A stretch of 64,000 nucleotides of DNA, taken from contig JAEMWC010000103.1 in the NCBI GenBank assembly GCA_016490735.1, forward strand, positions 222,501 through 286,500. The letters are read 5' to 3'. The notes below the pieces were generated by a model. It worked only from the letters and a program-made list of their open reading frames with translations. It did not search any database and had not been told where the DNA came from. Made by a program: the position numbers and the translations under genes. Shown here piece after piece: positions 18,357 through 28,930 of the stretch. Positions within the stretch are counted from its first letter, which is position 1. Every line of letters begins with the position of its first letter. Source of the stretch: Pachyseris speciosa (taxonomy: Eukaryota; Cnidaria; Anthozoa; Scleractinia; Pachyseridae).

Positions 18357-20266
18357 ATCATGAGTAACGATTTCGTCTTCGATAAGCAGTACGAGCCTGT
18401 CTTAGTTTAAACAGTAAAATCGATCATATGTTTCTCCTAAAACAAATGTGTTGCGTGTCTAAATATCGGTTTTATTTAGTAGAAAAGCTCTGCCTGTTAC
18501 TTTGTTTATGCTGATTCAGTGTAGCGATTCACTGGCGATTACGACATGTATGTTGTGTCAAACATAAGATCTAAGCTTTAACCTGATATGCAACAACACG
18601 CAGTACTCATCATGCGACGGAGGATTCAATCCATTGCTGAATGTTCCAATCCTTTGCTCAAACGAATTAGTTGCTTTTGGTCCTTGTTTAAAGCGCCTCA
18701 GGATAGGAAATGTCTTATTTCCTAGCTTGCGGTCGCAAGAAATTTATTTCCAAACACTCGGTGGCCATAGTGTGCCTTGTTAAGGGCCCACTGAAGTATC
18801 TCGTTGCTAAGGTACAAGTTTGCTTCCCAAGTGCAATTTCACTTCCGGTCAGCCAAAAATTTTTCGCGCGCTTTTTTCGGCGCCGGCCCGTCGTCGATTC
18901 AAGTCGCCGGTAACTTTTTTTTACTTCGTTGCAACAAACACAAGAAAACACGGTTTGTTTACATTTTTATTGATTAATTTTCTGCTTTACGTTTACGACA
19001 TGTCAGTCGTGCCTATATTTTTGAAACTTGCGTGTTCTGCTTGAAAATGTCATCCACGTACGGACGTAAAAAGGAAGCCGCAGCGATGGCTGCATGTTCT
19101 GTGCATGTCGATGGGAAAATCTCGAAAAGGCAACAGTAAAAGATTTCCAGTGTCAGGTTGCGAATAGAAATCTCAAAGATGCGGAGACACAAGCTGAAAT
19201 TAGTATTGGGCTATCATCACCTGCAAACTTCAAAGAAAACTCGGTGTCCGTGGCCTTTTTGACCGCTCCGAAACTCTCTGACGTCTCTTGCGATAAAACT
19301 GTGCGATCCCGGCTGTGAACCTGTCCGGGTGTCCGTGAACTGTCCTTCCGAACCTGAGAAACTCCTTTGTCTAGGTATAACACAAATAATCGAAGCTATC
19401 GAGGCCACTAAATTGCAACCACTCTCCCAAGACAGCATGGAGCAGCAGACGGTGAGCAAGGAGGCTTGTAAATTATCCTTGAAAGCAGCTCTATCACAAG
19501 AATTTCTATTCTTATTACATCAAAAATGCTAACCGCTCGATAGAAAACCTGACTCATAATGGTGAGCTCGAAACTTGTGATGGACAACTTCTCCAGTTCA
19601 ACATCAACTTCGCTTGAGAACCTAGTTAACAGTAATTAAAGTAATCTGCAACACAGTGACTGTGAAAAAGAAACTGAATTCGATTTTTTTTCGGTAAAAC
19701 AAAACATAATTGAAGAGTTCGAGTTCGAGTTCGAGTTCGAGTTCAAGTTCGAGTTCGAGTTCGAGTTCGAGTTCAAGATCGAGTGTAGTTGATGTGCCTG
19801 GCCAGCAATAGTCTAGTGGCTTAGCGGAATGATCGTGACAGACTGGACAAAAGAGCCAAAATTTGTACACATGTAGCTTGGCGCTAGTTAATTAATTCTA
19901 GGATGGTTGCCCAATCCAATCGCCTATCGTTCTCATTTTATTAAGCAATCAAATATCCTAGGTAATAGCTATGATGGGGTACCTGTGGTGTAAATAACAA
20001 AAACAAAAACAAAACAAAAAACCCAACAGAATTTTACTATTAATGTCAAAAAATAGTAAATAACCCTTTTAATCTACAGAATTTCAAATATTCAAAAGGA
20101 AGATTAGTTATTGCGTTCTAGAAAGGAGACCGCACACCTAATTTCTTGTTGGTTCCTTGTGCTTGAAGTTCCTGTGCACTATAATACTGTAAGTATAATA
20201 CCGTAAGGACTCCAAAATAATTTTTCAGGGCTGAATAGACGGAGGGGGTCGAGAATTTATCGGGGG
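18357..20266. other. Duplicated block with a decayed, unrecognised coding relic
   Basis: Colinear with 58,586-60,456 and clearly conserved. Frames 19,094-19,318 (ANRNLKDAETQAEISIGLSS, ending CDKTVRSRL) and 19,329-19,532 (CPSEPEKLLCLGITQIIEAI) lie on one strand, separated by a stop and frameshift, and both persist in copy 2. They may be remnants of a single protein, but no family is recognised. The region around 18,700-18,760 has an inverted pair of AAATAAGACATTTCC-like segments. Confidence 0.35.
19713..19786. repeat. (GAGTTC)n microsatellite
   Basis: About 11 near-perfect hexamer units. Only about four remain at 59,946-59,969 in copy 2. Confidence 0.85.
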
Positions 20267-20276
20267 AAGTCGGAAC

Positions 20277-20601
20277 TTCTAGTCTTCTCGGATAAGAACG
20301 ATAAACCTTAGGTCCCGTCTCACAACACTTGTTCCTAATAATCTGTGGGACGTTGAAGAACCCACACACTGTTCGAAAAGAGTAGAGGACGTAGTTCCCG
20401 GTGTGGTGGTATACCTTTCATCTGTCTTGACATTCATGTGTGGGTTGGGTGGGTGGGTGAGGTCAAATATGGGCTGATAGCGGCTGCCAGAGGCGCCTTT
20501 ACAGGCTGACGTCCGATCTCACCCTAGAGAAGAATTGTAAACCGCCATGAAACTATGTGATATGTGCGGTATATAAATCTATTACCATTACCATTAACTT
20601 A
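20277..20601 (+). mobile_element. SINE with 10-bp target duplication
   Basis: Flanked by AAGTCGGAAC at 20,267-20,276 and 20,602-20,611. It begins TTCTAGTCTTCTCGG, contains TGTGGGACGTTGAAGAACCC and GGCTGCCAGAGGCGCC, and ends GTGCGGTATATAAATC followed by a TACCAT tail. It is shared with copy 2 (60,467-60,791) with the same target duplication, so it predates the duplication. Full-length for this family in the window. Confidence 0.85.
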
Positions 20602-21127
20602 AAGTCGGAACGGTCGGGTAGGCGTGTTTTCCGCTGGCGTTATTTTCGCGTTGAAAGATGGGTGGTGCAGATTCTGACGTTACCCTTATTTGAGTTCCTT
20701 GTGTTACACTACGACAACCAGTTGCCGTTTTCATCCCGAGAAATACTTGTTTTCAATTTCGCTCGCTTTTCTTTGCTGTTAATTTTTTTAGCTACCAAAT
20801 ACACTGTACTTTCGAGTTTTTTTACAATCGTAACAGCGCCAGGTAAACATGGAATATTCAAATATAATATGCCGCTTTTCGGCTTACAACTGGCTTTCGA
20901 CGATGTGAAAAGTACGGTGCTCCAAAGCTACTTTTTTGTTTTGCGTAGAACAAGCGCTGTTAACATCGTAGCAAAAAGGTAAACAATGTTTTATTCCACG
21001 CAGGAAAAGAAACTGAAACGTTGCTTGAAATATCAAAGTTCGCCGAATGGTGCGGTGCGAAACATGATCGCTCTGTTTGCCTAGCACGTGACATAAATCT
21101 GCCTCTGATAAAAGTTCCGTTGGTTAA
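20602..21127 (+). other. Duplicated block with an unrecognised open frame
   Basis: A frame from inside the SINE to 20,982 (for example FNFARFSLLLIFLATKY and KSTVLQSYFFVLRRTSAVN) has no stop or indel in either copy (60,747-61,172), and a donor-like AAAAG/GTAAAC follows. The frame overlaps the SINE tail and the composition is ordinary, so chance is as likely as a real exon. Confidence 0.2.
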
Positions 21128-21647
21128 GGCCCTGTTCACAAGCAGGGAGGGTAACCCTAGTGCTAGGGTTACCCTAGCAGGAGGATCAAAGATAGCCCGG
21201 GTTTACAAGCAAAATTTCACAGGTATAGTTACCCTGGCACCCAGGACAACAGAATCGCAAACAAAATGGTCGACAAGAAAAGAGTTCTGCTAAGTACTTC
21301 GATTCTCCTTTCGTGCTGCCTGTTATTGCTCCTCTCGAGTATCATGGGATGCTGTTATGTTACCTTTTTATTTCTAGACAACGACAACAAGTTACTGAAT
21401 ACAATACTTCACTCGCGCGAATGACTTGAATGCAACATGTGAAACGGGAGAGTGATTCGACGAAGAAGATTACGAAGAAAACTTAGTCGCACAGATCATT
21501 GGTGGAAGAAGTTCTTCGAGGGAAGGATGCTTACCTAACTTGCACTTAAATTGTTTTCTGTTTAGCTGCCTTGTAAACACGTTGATACAAAAACGAAGAA
21601 ATGTGGGAGCTCTTATAGCGTTACCCTACCTGCTTATAAACAGGGCC
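21128..21647 (+). mobile_element. PIF/Harbinger-like element, 520 bp
   Basis: Terminal inverted repeat GGCCCTGTTCACAAGCAGGG at the left; the right end reads CCTGCTTATAAACAGGGCC. The target duplication is TAA on both sides (21,125-21,127 and 21,648-21,650). A GGCCCTG-type end with a 3-bp TAA duplication is typical of PIF/Harbinger. Just inside the left end is a near-perfect palindrome GGGTAACCCTAG/CTAGGGTTACCC. It is shared with copy 2 at 61,329-61,857. Confidence 0.8.
21266..21424 (+). CDS. 52-aa leucine-rich frame inside the Harbinger-like element
   Basis: Encodes MVDKKRVLLSTSILLSCCLL followed by a leucine-rich run and DNDNKLLNTILHSRE. Copy 2 (61,467-61,625) is the same length with three replacements and no stop. 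The start M-x-D-K-K-R followed by a leucine run resembles the N-terminus of many cnidarian Harbinger transposases, so this is probably a truncated transposase start and not a new gene. A small membrane peptide is the alternative. Confidence 0.35.
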   Translation: MVDKKRVLLSTSILLSCCLLLLLSSIMGCCYVTFLFLDNDNKLLNTILHSRE

Positions 21648-22379
21648 TAAATCAAGACCTCTGTAAAAGTAATCGTCAAGAATACAGCTTCAATATGGCT
21701 CAGAAATTGAAAACGTATGGCTAGTGAATTTTTACCCTTAACTGCGCTAAAATTGCGTAGTTATCTGATTTGCAACGGTTTTTCCTTTGCGTGCTAAACT
21801 ATTTTCTCTCACTCACAATTTTGCTTAAAAACTTCTTACCCGCTCTGGTCACTGTGCCCCTCACGGGAATGACAGATCTTCTGAGCTGACTAACTGATTT
21901 TGAATTTGATTGATTGATTGATTGATTTCATACTATCAATTTATGCCGTTTTAACACATACTTTAAGTGAGCAAACTGAATTATAATTGTACAGAGCATA
22001 TTACTGTTAGCATTTAGTGCTAAAAATATACAACCGCCCCCCCCCCCCCCCCCCCACCTTGAGCCGTTTTCTCTTCCCATATTTGGAACACAGCAGTCAA
22101 GTGTTTAGCTCGGAATAAATAGTTGATACAGGTTGTTGTTAGATAATTCTGTCTCGTGTTTTTGTCCATGACCCCCCCCCCCCCCCACCACACACACGGA
22201 TTCTGCTTTCCAAATTTTTACACCGTTTCAAATATCAGTTTTTGGAATGTTCCTCCGATTCCTTGTAAATTAACTGCTATGAGAAATTTCTATCATACAA
22301 AGTTTCTGGCAGTTGAAATGCCAAGATAGCTACTAATTTATGATCTGTTTATGGAACTACAACAAAGTTCTACGACTTA
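21648..22379. other. Duplicated non-coding block with long C runs
   Basis: Colinear with 61,858-63,380, where copy 2 has an extra LINE fragment. It contains (GATT)n at about 21,908-21,925 and C runs at 22,037-22,055 and 22,172-22,186. No gene is seen. Confidence 0.5.
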
Positions 22380-22923
22380 CCTTAAATATTAAATGAAATT
22401 TTTGCGACATGTTTATTTCGCGATTTCACGAGGCGCGTATTTCGCGACACTTAAATTTCGAAATTTTGCGGAAAATTTCCGATTTTGAATCACTTTAATT
22501 TCGCGTTTTTGGGTAAGTCTTAATTTATAACTTGTCCTTGCATCAAATAAAACTACTTCATTTTATGAACAACCGTAAAAGCCACTGAGAGGTTCAAGCA
22601 GCCTGTGGAACAGCACGACAAGGAGCCAGTAAATGGACGGTTTGAGGACTGTTCAAAAGAAATACTGCCTGCAACGGAGAAAGAAAATAATAGTGATGAG
22701 GAGGATCAAGACGTTGCCTCAGAATAGTTAAAAATATGATTTTCTGAAGGTTTCATTGCTATTAAACTCGTTCTTTCTTGATTATTGACACAATGTGAGT
22801 CACCTTAGTTATTTTCGCGTCATGTTATCTTCGTGACACTTATTGTTCGCGTCGCTGTAATTTTGCAAATCTTTTAAAATCGCAACATTCGTGAAAGTGT
22901 CACGAAAACTTTATGTAATAAAG
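22380..22923 (+). mobile_element. TA-flanked pogo/Tc1-like relic with TTTCGCG-rich ends
   Basis: The left end reads CCTTAAATATTAAATGAA with TTTTTGCGACA. The right end, on the minus strand, reads CTTTATTACATAAAG with TTTTCGTGACA. TA dinucleotides lie at 22,378-22,379 and 22,924-22,925. Subterminal sequence is rich in TTTCGCG and CGCGAAAT. It is shared with copy 2 at 63,381-63,929. It contains a short C-terminal coding remnant. Confidence 0.55.
22578..22727 (+). pseudogene. Acidic C-terminal tail remnant in TA-flanked element
   Basis: Reads KATERFKQPVEQHDKEPVNG, FEDCSKEILPA and a serine/acidic end DEEDQDVASE before a TAG. The same frame is open in copy 2 (about 63,581-63,728) with a few replacements. 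It resembles the acidic tail of a pogo-like transposase, but no catalytic part is present and no family can be confirmed. Confidence 0.3.
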
Positions 22924-24100
22924 TACCTGTCCCATGTCTAGCTACTCACAATAACATATATTTGTTATTATGATGAAATACAGATCGTACCATTTGATTC
23001 AGTGCACAACTGATAAGCTTGGTTGGCCTGTGCTGGAAACACCCTTCAAAAGTGTAGCTTGGTAACCACCCACATTTATGTAATATGCATTTATACAGTA
23101 ATGAGCATAATTTGGATAACCTTCGAAAGAAAATCTTCACAGAAATCCTAATGTTCATTATATAATCTTTTAATTGCCTAATAAACTTTGTAAAGGGCTT
23201 ATAATATATATAAAAGTAACAATTGCTTGGTAACCAGGCAATTTTGAAACATTTTATGACAGGGCAATAAGCAATTACCATTTAGGGAAATCCTTGCATT
23301 AATTTTGAGCCATTTCACGCTTTAAAACATGTCAAAAATACTATTTTGCGACAAAAGCCTGGTTACCAAGCACAGCAGTGTGAAGATGAAAAGTATTTTC
23401 CTAGTTTATACATTAACGAGAACTTTCTTTCTTGGGCACCCATCCCAGATTTAATACTCATATCCCAAGGAAACTGCATACAAAGTTTGGCACTTTTGTC
23501 CGCTATGTCACGATCCGTCTCAAATTTTGCGTTAAGCCACTAGACTACAATGCTTAGGTACCAGGTCGCTGAAAATTCGCTCGCCACTTCCGGTGCCGCG
23601 AAAAAAGAACTTTTCTCCTCTAGAGATAATTGTGGTTGCTGAATTGTAAAACTATTCGAAAGAAGAACATATTTTCTTGGAATTCAAGTATGGGTTTTGC
23701 GACAAAATGAAAAACAACAAAAAAAAGATGCTCAAAAGAGTGGTCAAACAAGCACATTTTTCATTATCATTTTGTTATTTTTCATCATAAGCCAAAACGC
23801 ATGCTTAAATTTCTTCAAAACGGCTTTTGAATTGTTATTGTACAGAAAATGCGGAGAAAAGGTTAAAGCCATTTATTGAAAGACGTTCTCTGGTTAAAAG
23901 TTTTAAAAACGCTGAGCTTTCGATTGCCAGTCTGCAATCTTTAAAAAGTGAGGTGTAAAAAGCGAAGGTAAAAATATATATGTCCAAAAAGGTGAGAAAA
24001 TAACAAACGAGTATAAATAAATAAATACAAGAAATACGAAAGAAATACTTGTGTGAAAATAAAATGCTAATAACATGGATAAGATTACAATAAAATTGAG
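22924..24100. other. Non-coding sequence at the right end of the copy 1 homology
   Basis: To about 23,000 this matches the end of the window (63,930-64,000); beyond that the partner lies outside the window. A pair of inverted segments, TTGCTTGGTAACCAGGCA at about 23,222 and GCCTGGTTACCAAGCA at about 23,358, suggests a small hairpin element. No gene is seen. Confidence 0.4.
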
Positions 24101-24125
24101 TATTGTCTTGGCAGCTGCATAGAAT

Positions 24126-24345
24126 TATTGTCTGCCTGGCTAGTAATTGCAGTGTGCCAGGATTCCAGCGTTTTTCTTACGCGTGAATTGCCTCTGTCGA
24201 TGACGCGTGCATTCTCAAAATCAATAGTGTGGCCTTCGAGCCACGCATGGCTGGCAACATTGGAACCACTCTTAAAAACTTTGGTGTTTCGTATGTGTTC
24301 CTTTTTTCTAGTGTGTAAGCATCTACCCGTTTCTCCGATGTAATT
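24126..24345 (-). pseudogene. Penelope-like element GIY-YIG endonuclease fragment
   Basis: On the minus strand from about 24,340 down: YIGETGRCLHTRKKEH, then KSGSNVASHAWLEGHTIDF, then ENARVIDRGNSRVRKTLESW and ending in QADNN. This is the GIY-YIG nuclease tail of Penelope-like elements (Y-I-G-E-T-G-R ... E-H ... S-x-x-A-x-H ... R-K-x-L-E). Its N-terminal half is missing, and a stop occurs just upstream. It is oriented opposite to the RT fragment at 25,616. Confidence 0.65.
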
Positions 24346-24546
24346 CCATGTCTTTAATCAGAATCGAGTGAGTGGGTGACATCGAAGTGTCTCCTATACC
24401 TCGTGGCATTACTACGTCATCCATGAGCTAAAAATGGAAATTTCAAATCCCATCTGGAACTCGGATTTTTTTCGAGTTTCCATTTGGGGTTTCATGCATT
24501 TCTATCATGTTGTATTTCTTATTTCACTCACTTTGGAGGTCTTGGA

Positions 24547-24555
24547 TTATTATTA

Positions 24556-24593
<38 letters not shown>

Positions 24594-24620
24594 TTTGTGT
24601 TTTTTTTTTGTTTTTTTTTG
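24547..24620. repeat. (ATT)n microsatellite followed by T-rich tract
   Basis: About 15 ATT units to 24,591, then T runs interrupted by G. It is probably the tail of a retroelement. All reading frames across it are low-complexity artefacts. Confidence 0.85.
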
Positions 24621-25278
24621 TTTCAGTATTATAAGTAACGGGAAGTGGACGACTGAATTAAGACTTACCTTAAATGAGTGAATTTCAAATTCAACTAGGA
24701 TGGACACTATATTCACACTGGAATGTTACAATTAAGATGATGAGATATGCAAATTGCATCGACAAAATCAAGAGCGGCAAACAAAACAAGAAGATTTCCA
24801 GTTCGTATCGTACGAAATTATAGTCAGAAATGACACCAACTCCAAAACACCCTTAGGTTTCATCGAATTGCTTGCAAAGTTCACAAGTTGCGTCTGACTG
24901 CTAGAACTTAAAGCTTATTGTAATTTGCAGTAATTCTCTACAGAAATACAAGACTGGTCAGCAAATGGTCATCCTGTAAAACAGTCAGATCATCTACATA
25001 TGAAATATTGGACTGTCATTTATCATCAACACTGAAAACAATTCAACTGATTTTGCAGAAATAGCCACTGATACCTAATATGTTTGTTTTCCGCAGCAAA
25101 CTTGTCAACTGTAACGCTTTTGAGAACTATTCTTTTGTTATTCAACGGTAAGCTAGTGTTTTCGTGATCAGTCTTTCTAGTGTACTAGTAGGAGATAATG
25201 CTGGTCAACTTACACTACAGTCTACTCTCTCTAAAGCGGACATCCTTGGGACCAGCTCCAGGTGTCCGCCTTATTTAA

Positions 25279-25459
25279 GCAATAGACCACAAGTTTCTAA
25301 GGTTTATAGGCTGACAAACCACGCGGGATGTTGGAAGAACACTCGAAGAATTCGTAAATCACGAGCCGCAGGCGAGTGATTTACGGATTCTTCGAGTATT
25401 CTTCCAACATCCCGAGAGGTTTATCAGCCTGTAAACCATAGAAACTTGTGGTCTATTGC
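25279..25459. mobile_element. 181-bp palindromic foldback element
   Basis: Arms GCAATAGACCACAAGTTTCT and the matching AGAAACTTGTGGTCTATTGC enclose a near-perfect hairpin running through ATGTTGGAAGAACACTCGAA to a GAGCCGCAGGC loop. Nested in the TA-flanked composite. No coding capacity. Confidence 0.75.
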
Positions 25460-25615
25460 TTTTATATAATAATTCAGAAGACGCGCGAAATTTCCATGAG
25501 TTTACGGGCACAATAAACCATAGCTGATTGACCAATCAAAGCGCGCGCATTGACGTGGTCATTATAATGATAGGAAGGCTAATGATAGGAAGTCTACGAA
25601 ATACAATTACTTCTC

Positions 25616-26304
25616 ATGTATAGGGAACTGTGCCTCGCTATCGACTTTCTTATCGACAACATCTACGTTCGCTTTGGAAACTCAGTTTTTCGACAAGTTA
25701 TTGGAATACCAATGGGCACTAACAGCGCACCTTTGCTAGCTGATCTGTTCCTTCACACCTTTGAGTATGATTTCATGCTTAGAACATTGAAACGAGATAA
25801 AACCATAGCCGTCCAATTTAGCAACACCTTTCGTTACATTAATGATTTATTCAGCGTCAACAATGAGAATTTCGGAAATTACATCAGCGCTATTTACCCG
25901 TCGGAACTGGACTAAAGGACACTACCTTGACATCAAATGAAGTTTGTTATCTAGACACAAGAATAAGGAATGGTGATAACAACACTCCTTTTCATCTCAG
26001 TGTCTACGATAAGAGGGATGACTTCTCATTTCGGATTGTCAATTTTCCTCACATGGACAGCAACATTACCGCCAATCCGGCCTGTGGTGTTTTCATATCT
26101 CAATTAGTGAGATATGCTAGACTTTGCACATCGAAACTGGATTTTATTGATAGACTTCATCGACTTTCATCACATCTCCTCCACCAAGGCTTCAAATCTA
26201 CGCTGCTTCGTAAATCGTTAACTAAATTCTTGAAACGCCACGGTGCTATCGTTGAGAAGTATGGTGCTACACTACAGGAGATGAGATTAGCAATCCAGAG
26301 ATGA
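25616..26304 (+). pseudogene. Penelope-type reverse transcriptase fragment, catalytically dead
   Basis: Two frames (25,616-25,915 and 25,927-26,304) join across a 1-nt frameshift near 25,913. Landmarks are ALDFLIDN-like LAIDFLIDNIYVRFG, VIGIPMGTNSAPLLADLFLH, TFRYINDLFSVNN, then VCYLDTRIRNG, LSVYDKRDDFSFRIVNFPH, SQLVRYARLC and LTKFLKRHG. The RT active site normally reads Y-I-D-D; here the first aspartate is asparagine (YIND). With the frameshift and 5' truncation this is a dead copy. PLE assignment is from the overall motif order and the nearby GIY-YIG fragment; another RT class is possible. Confidence 0.6.
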
Positions 26305-27099
26305 GATGATATCCTTTATATTATCCTGACGCCCAAATTTGATATCCTTGTTGCTTCCATTCATTACATTTTTATGCAAATGTGCGCGAGCAATTTTCCT
26401 AAAGTTGTGCGCGTGCTTGCTTATTTAGTTTACGTGTGCTTAGTTCGTTATTTAACGTACTCCTATTATTTTACGTTGTTTTCCTTGCTAATATGTATTG
26501 TCAATAACTGTGCTCACAGTGTGGGTGGCTCCTCCTAAAATGTTCTGCAATTGGTATAGGATTTGATGGAGCCGAAACCAATTGTGGAATTGCACATGTT
26601 TTAGGTATCCTACTGATGAACAGTTATTGCATGCAGATATTTTTAGAAGCAACAATTGTTTGCGGTCTGTCACCTTTGAATTGAATATAAAGAGAGATAA
26701 TGTAACTTGGCATTATATAAAATTGTGACGTCAGAACTGAAAACATCGTTATTAAGGCAAGTTACATTTGCGCTTGCTGATTATTACAATAAGCGATACC
26801 TTTTCTTGTTATGAGATCGGTTTGATTGTTTGTTGCTATGGCAGTCCCAGAGTGGAATGGCAACTCAATTTGAAACAATATCCAAGTCATAATCCATTGA
26901 TTGTACAAAGAATGCCATTCTAGAGTCCGCCTTGAGAGGCATTTTCTTCCAGAAGTTTTCTAAAATAGGTGTCCGCTGTCCGTTTTAGAGAGGTGTTCGC
27001 CTTATAGAGAGTTTTGTAACAGAAAAACGTGGGAAATACGGTAGAGAGCAGCCATCACTATCTGCCTTAAAGAGGTGTCCGCTTAGAGAGGGTTGACTG

Positions 27100-28058
27100 T
27101 ACATGTATTATTCGTCCTCGCTTGAGACCCTGTAAGTGGAAGCTTGGGGTTGGGGGGGGGGGGGGAACCGGGTTAGGGCGAGGGTTGGGGATGGGGATGG
27201 GGGATATTTTTGTGGTTTTGAAGGAAGGGGAGATTGCACAGCACTGGAAAAAGGGGCATTTTCTATGTTGAGAAATTCGTGGTTCATGGGCCAATTCTGG
27301 TGGCGTTCTGCGGTAGAATTTTGGTTTTACCAAAGCTGTTCCGTTCCCCTAGCTGTGCCTTCGTGGGTTGAAATAGAAGAATATATAATTCTTTTGCATC
27401 CCTCTCAGAAACACACACTTTCCTTGTGACTGTCGCATTCAATACGTCAAAGACAAAGGTGTAGTGTCAATTATCCTCTTTCGAAGGTTGTTTTAAATTT
27501 GTCATCTTTCGGTATTTAAGCTTATGTGTGCTCAATAACTTGTCATTGAGATACATTAAGCAATTCTGTGCGTTAAGACATGAAACTGTACTCGTTTTTA
27601 TTGTAGAAATCAGCTGAAAGAGATTTCTCTTGAAAATCTTGAAGTTTCCGACCAGGTATAAGATTTGTTTTCTTTCCTTAACAGAACGCCCTGCTTATAT
27701 ATCCGGCTTGAGTAGTTGATTGCAATAACTTGTGGTTAGATTAATACTGTTAATAGCTCTTTTAGGGTAAGCTTAAGTGATTAATACGGGATTTATCTTG
27801 CACCTATAAACGGGGACAGCTAGAAGTATAGCAATCAGCAGTTATTGGTCGAGGTTGAGCAAAATATCGGGATTTGTCAGTGGCGAGCGGTATCTGCGAG
27901 ATACTGGGAAATTACGATATTTTGCGAAAACCGAGTTCAATAATAGCTTTATCATTCGATTACTGAGCTTGTTTTTTAGGGGATGCCTAAGGGCATCCCC
28001 TATCTATTTTCACGAAAGCGTGTGTATTTCCCTTGGGGATTACAACATCTAGTGAGGA
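27100..28058 (+). other. Single-copy sequence with a G run and one possible small exon
   Basis: A G run lies at 27,152-27,165. A 49-nt exon candidate sits at 27,607-27,655, between TTTTTATTGTAG and CCAG/GTATAA, encoding NQLKEISLENLEVSDQ. It could belong to the CatSper-like gene downstream, but nothing confirms it. A short palindrome GGGGATGCC/GGCATCCCC lies at 27,979-28,000. Confidence 0.25.
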
Positions 28059-28175
28059 CCAATCAGGAATAAGTATATAAAGTCTCTTGGGAGTTCCAGT
28101 TCTTTAGTCTGAGCCTCAAGGAATCGAGAATTTCTAACATTTTCGACGCTGGTTTTCGGCTAGAAAACGAAAAAC
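28059..28175 (+). promoter_or_regulatory. Possible promoter and first exon
   Basis: CCAAT at 28,059-28,063, TATATAAAG at 28,074-28,082, and about 95 nt further a strong donor, AAAAAC/GTAAGT (donor at 28,176). The spacing suits a TATA promoter with a short non-coding first exon. No coding exon could be linked to it with confidence. Confidence 0.3.
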
Positions 28176-28240
28176 GTAAGTGTGCTATTGCTTTTTGCTC
28201 GTTTTTATGAGGTATGTTTCTCAGCGTAGAAAATAGTATC

Positions 28241-28593
28241 AGGGAGCTTTAGCAACGAGGACGGCAACGGCGGCGAGAACGCCACAAAACAATGGGTTTA
28301 ATGAGCACAAACAATGGTTCTGCACGTGAATTTTGTATTTTGATACATTGCTTTGTCGTCAACTTGAAATGACCAAATTTTAGGTTTTCTCGAGAACGTA
28401 AGCCGACGACGGTAAATTTGTCTTTCTTTTTCCGTACTTTAACGCCGTTCAAAGTAATTTAGTCCCTGGATATTTCGTCAGTAATTTAGAAGCTAAACAA
28501 ATTGGAATAATCGCGAAAAAGTTACAAAAACGAGAAGCTGTATTTTGAAACGTCGTTTCGTTGCCGTTGCAGTCGTCTTTGCTAGAGCTCTCT
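28241..28593. mobile_element. 353-bp MITE, AGGGAGCTTTAGCAACG ends
   Basis: The left end reads AGGGAGCTTTAGCAACGAGG with ACGGCAACGGCGG. The right end, on the minus strand, reads AGAGAGCTCTAGCAAAGACG with ACTGCAACGGCAACG. The target duplication is not clear. No coding capacity. Confidence 0.6.
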
Positions 28594-28642
28594 ATTTTCA
28601 GTTAACTACGTGACTACATACACGTTTAAGACGCAGTTTTAA

Positions 28643-28930
28643 ATGAGTGACACTGAGTTGTTGCCGAATACAAGGGTTCGCAAACTTCTTCAAATCGTGC
28701 CTTCGCGACTCGTGGATTCTCAGATACTCGGTTTACAGCTCTGCATCATTCAGTTAAGCATAGAATTAAAACCTATGAGACAGAAATACACGTTGTTTAC
28801 CGCGTATACTGACCGAGTATACCGCGCTGTTTTTAAAGGACGGAAAAGTGATCTACGTTTTGGAAGAAATTTTCGCGGCCTGGCGGTGTTTTTGTTGTTT
28901 TGGGCGTTTTCCGGGAGTAAATATTCATGA
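28643..28930 (+). other. Unrecognised open frame of 95 codons
   Basis: Starts MSDTELLPNTRVRKLLQIVP and has a hydrophobic C-terminal stretch (LAVFLLFWAF). No family is recognised and no splice or promoter signal supports it. Chance is the simplest reading. Confidence 0.15.

Larger units (their letters stand above)
25218..27099. mobile_element. Tc1/mariner-like TIR pair bounding a 1.9-kb composite
   Basis: The left end reads CAGTCTACTCTCTCTAAAGC. The right end, on the minus strand, reads CAGTCAACCCTCTCTAAGCG. TA lies immediately outside both ends (25,216-25,217 and 27,100-27,101). More copies of the GGTGTCCGCCTTA/TCTCTAAAGCGGACA motif sit inside each end. The interior holds a palindromic MITE and a Penelope-type RT fragment and no transposase, so it is a non-autonomous element that has been invaded. 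Confidence 0.7.

Noticed and set aside
19622..19870. Glu-Leu repeat protein on the minus strand
   Set aside because: It is a translation of the (GAGTTC)n microsatellite; the frame is not kept in copy 2.
21150..21175. Internal telomeric repeat (CCCTAG/CTAGGG)
   Set aside because: It is a single palindromic pair within a Harbinger-like terminal region, not a run of telomere units.
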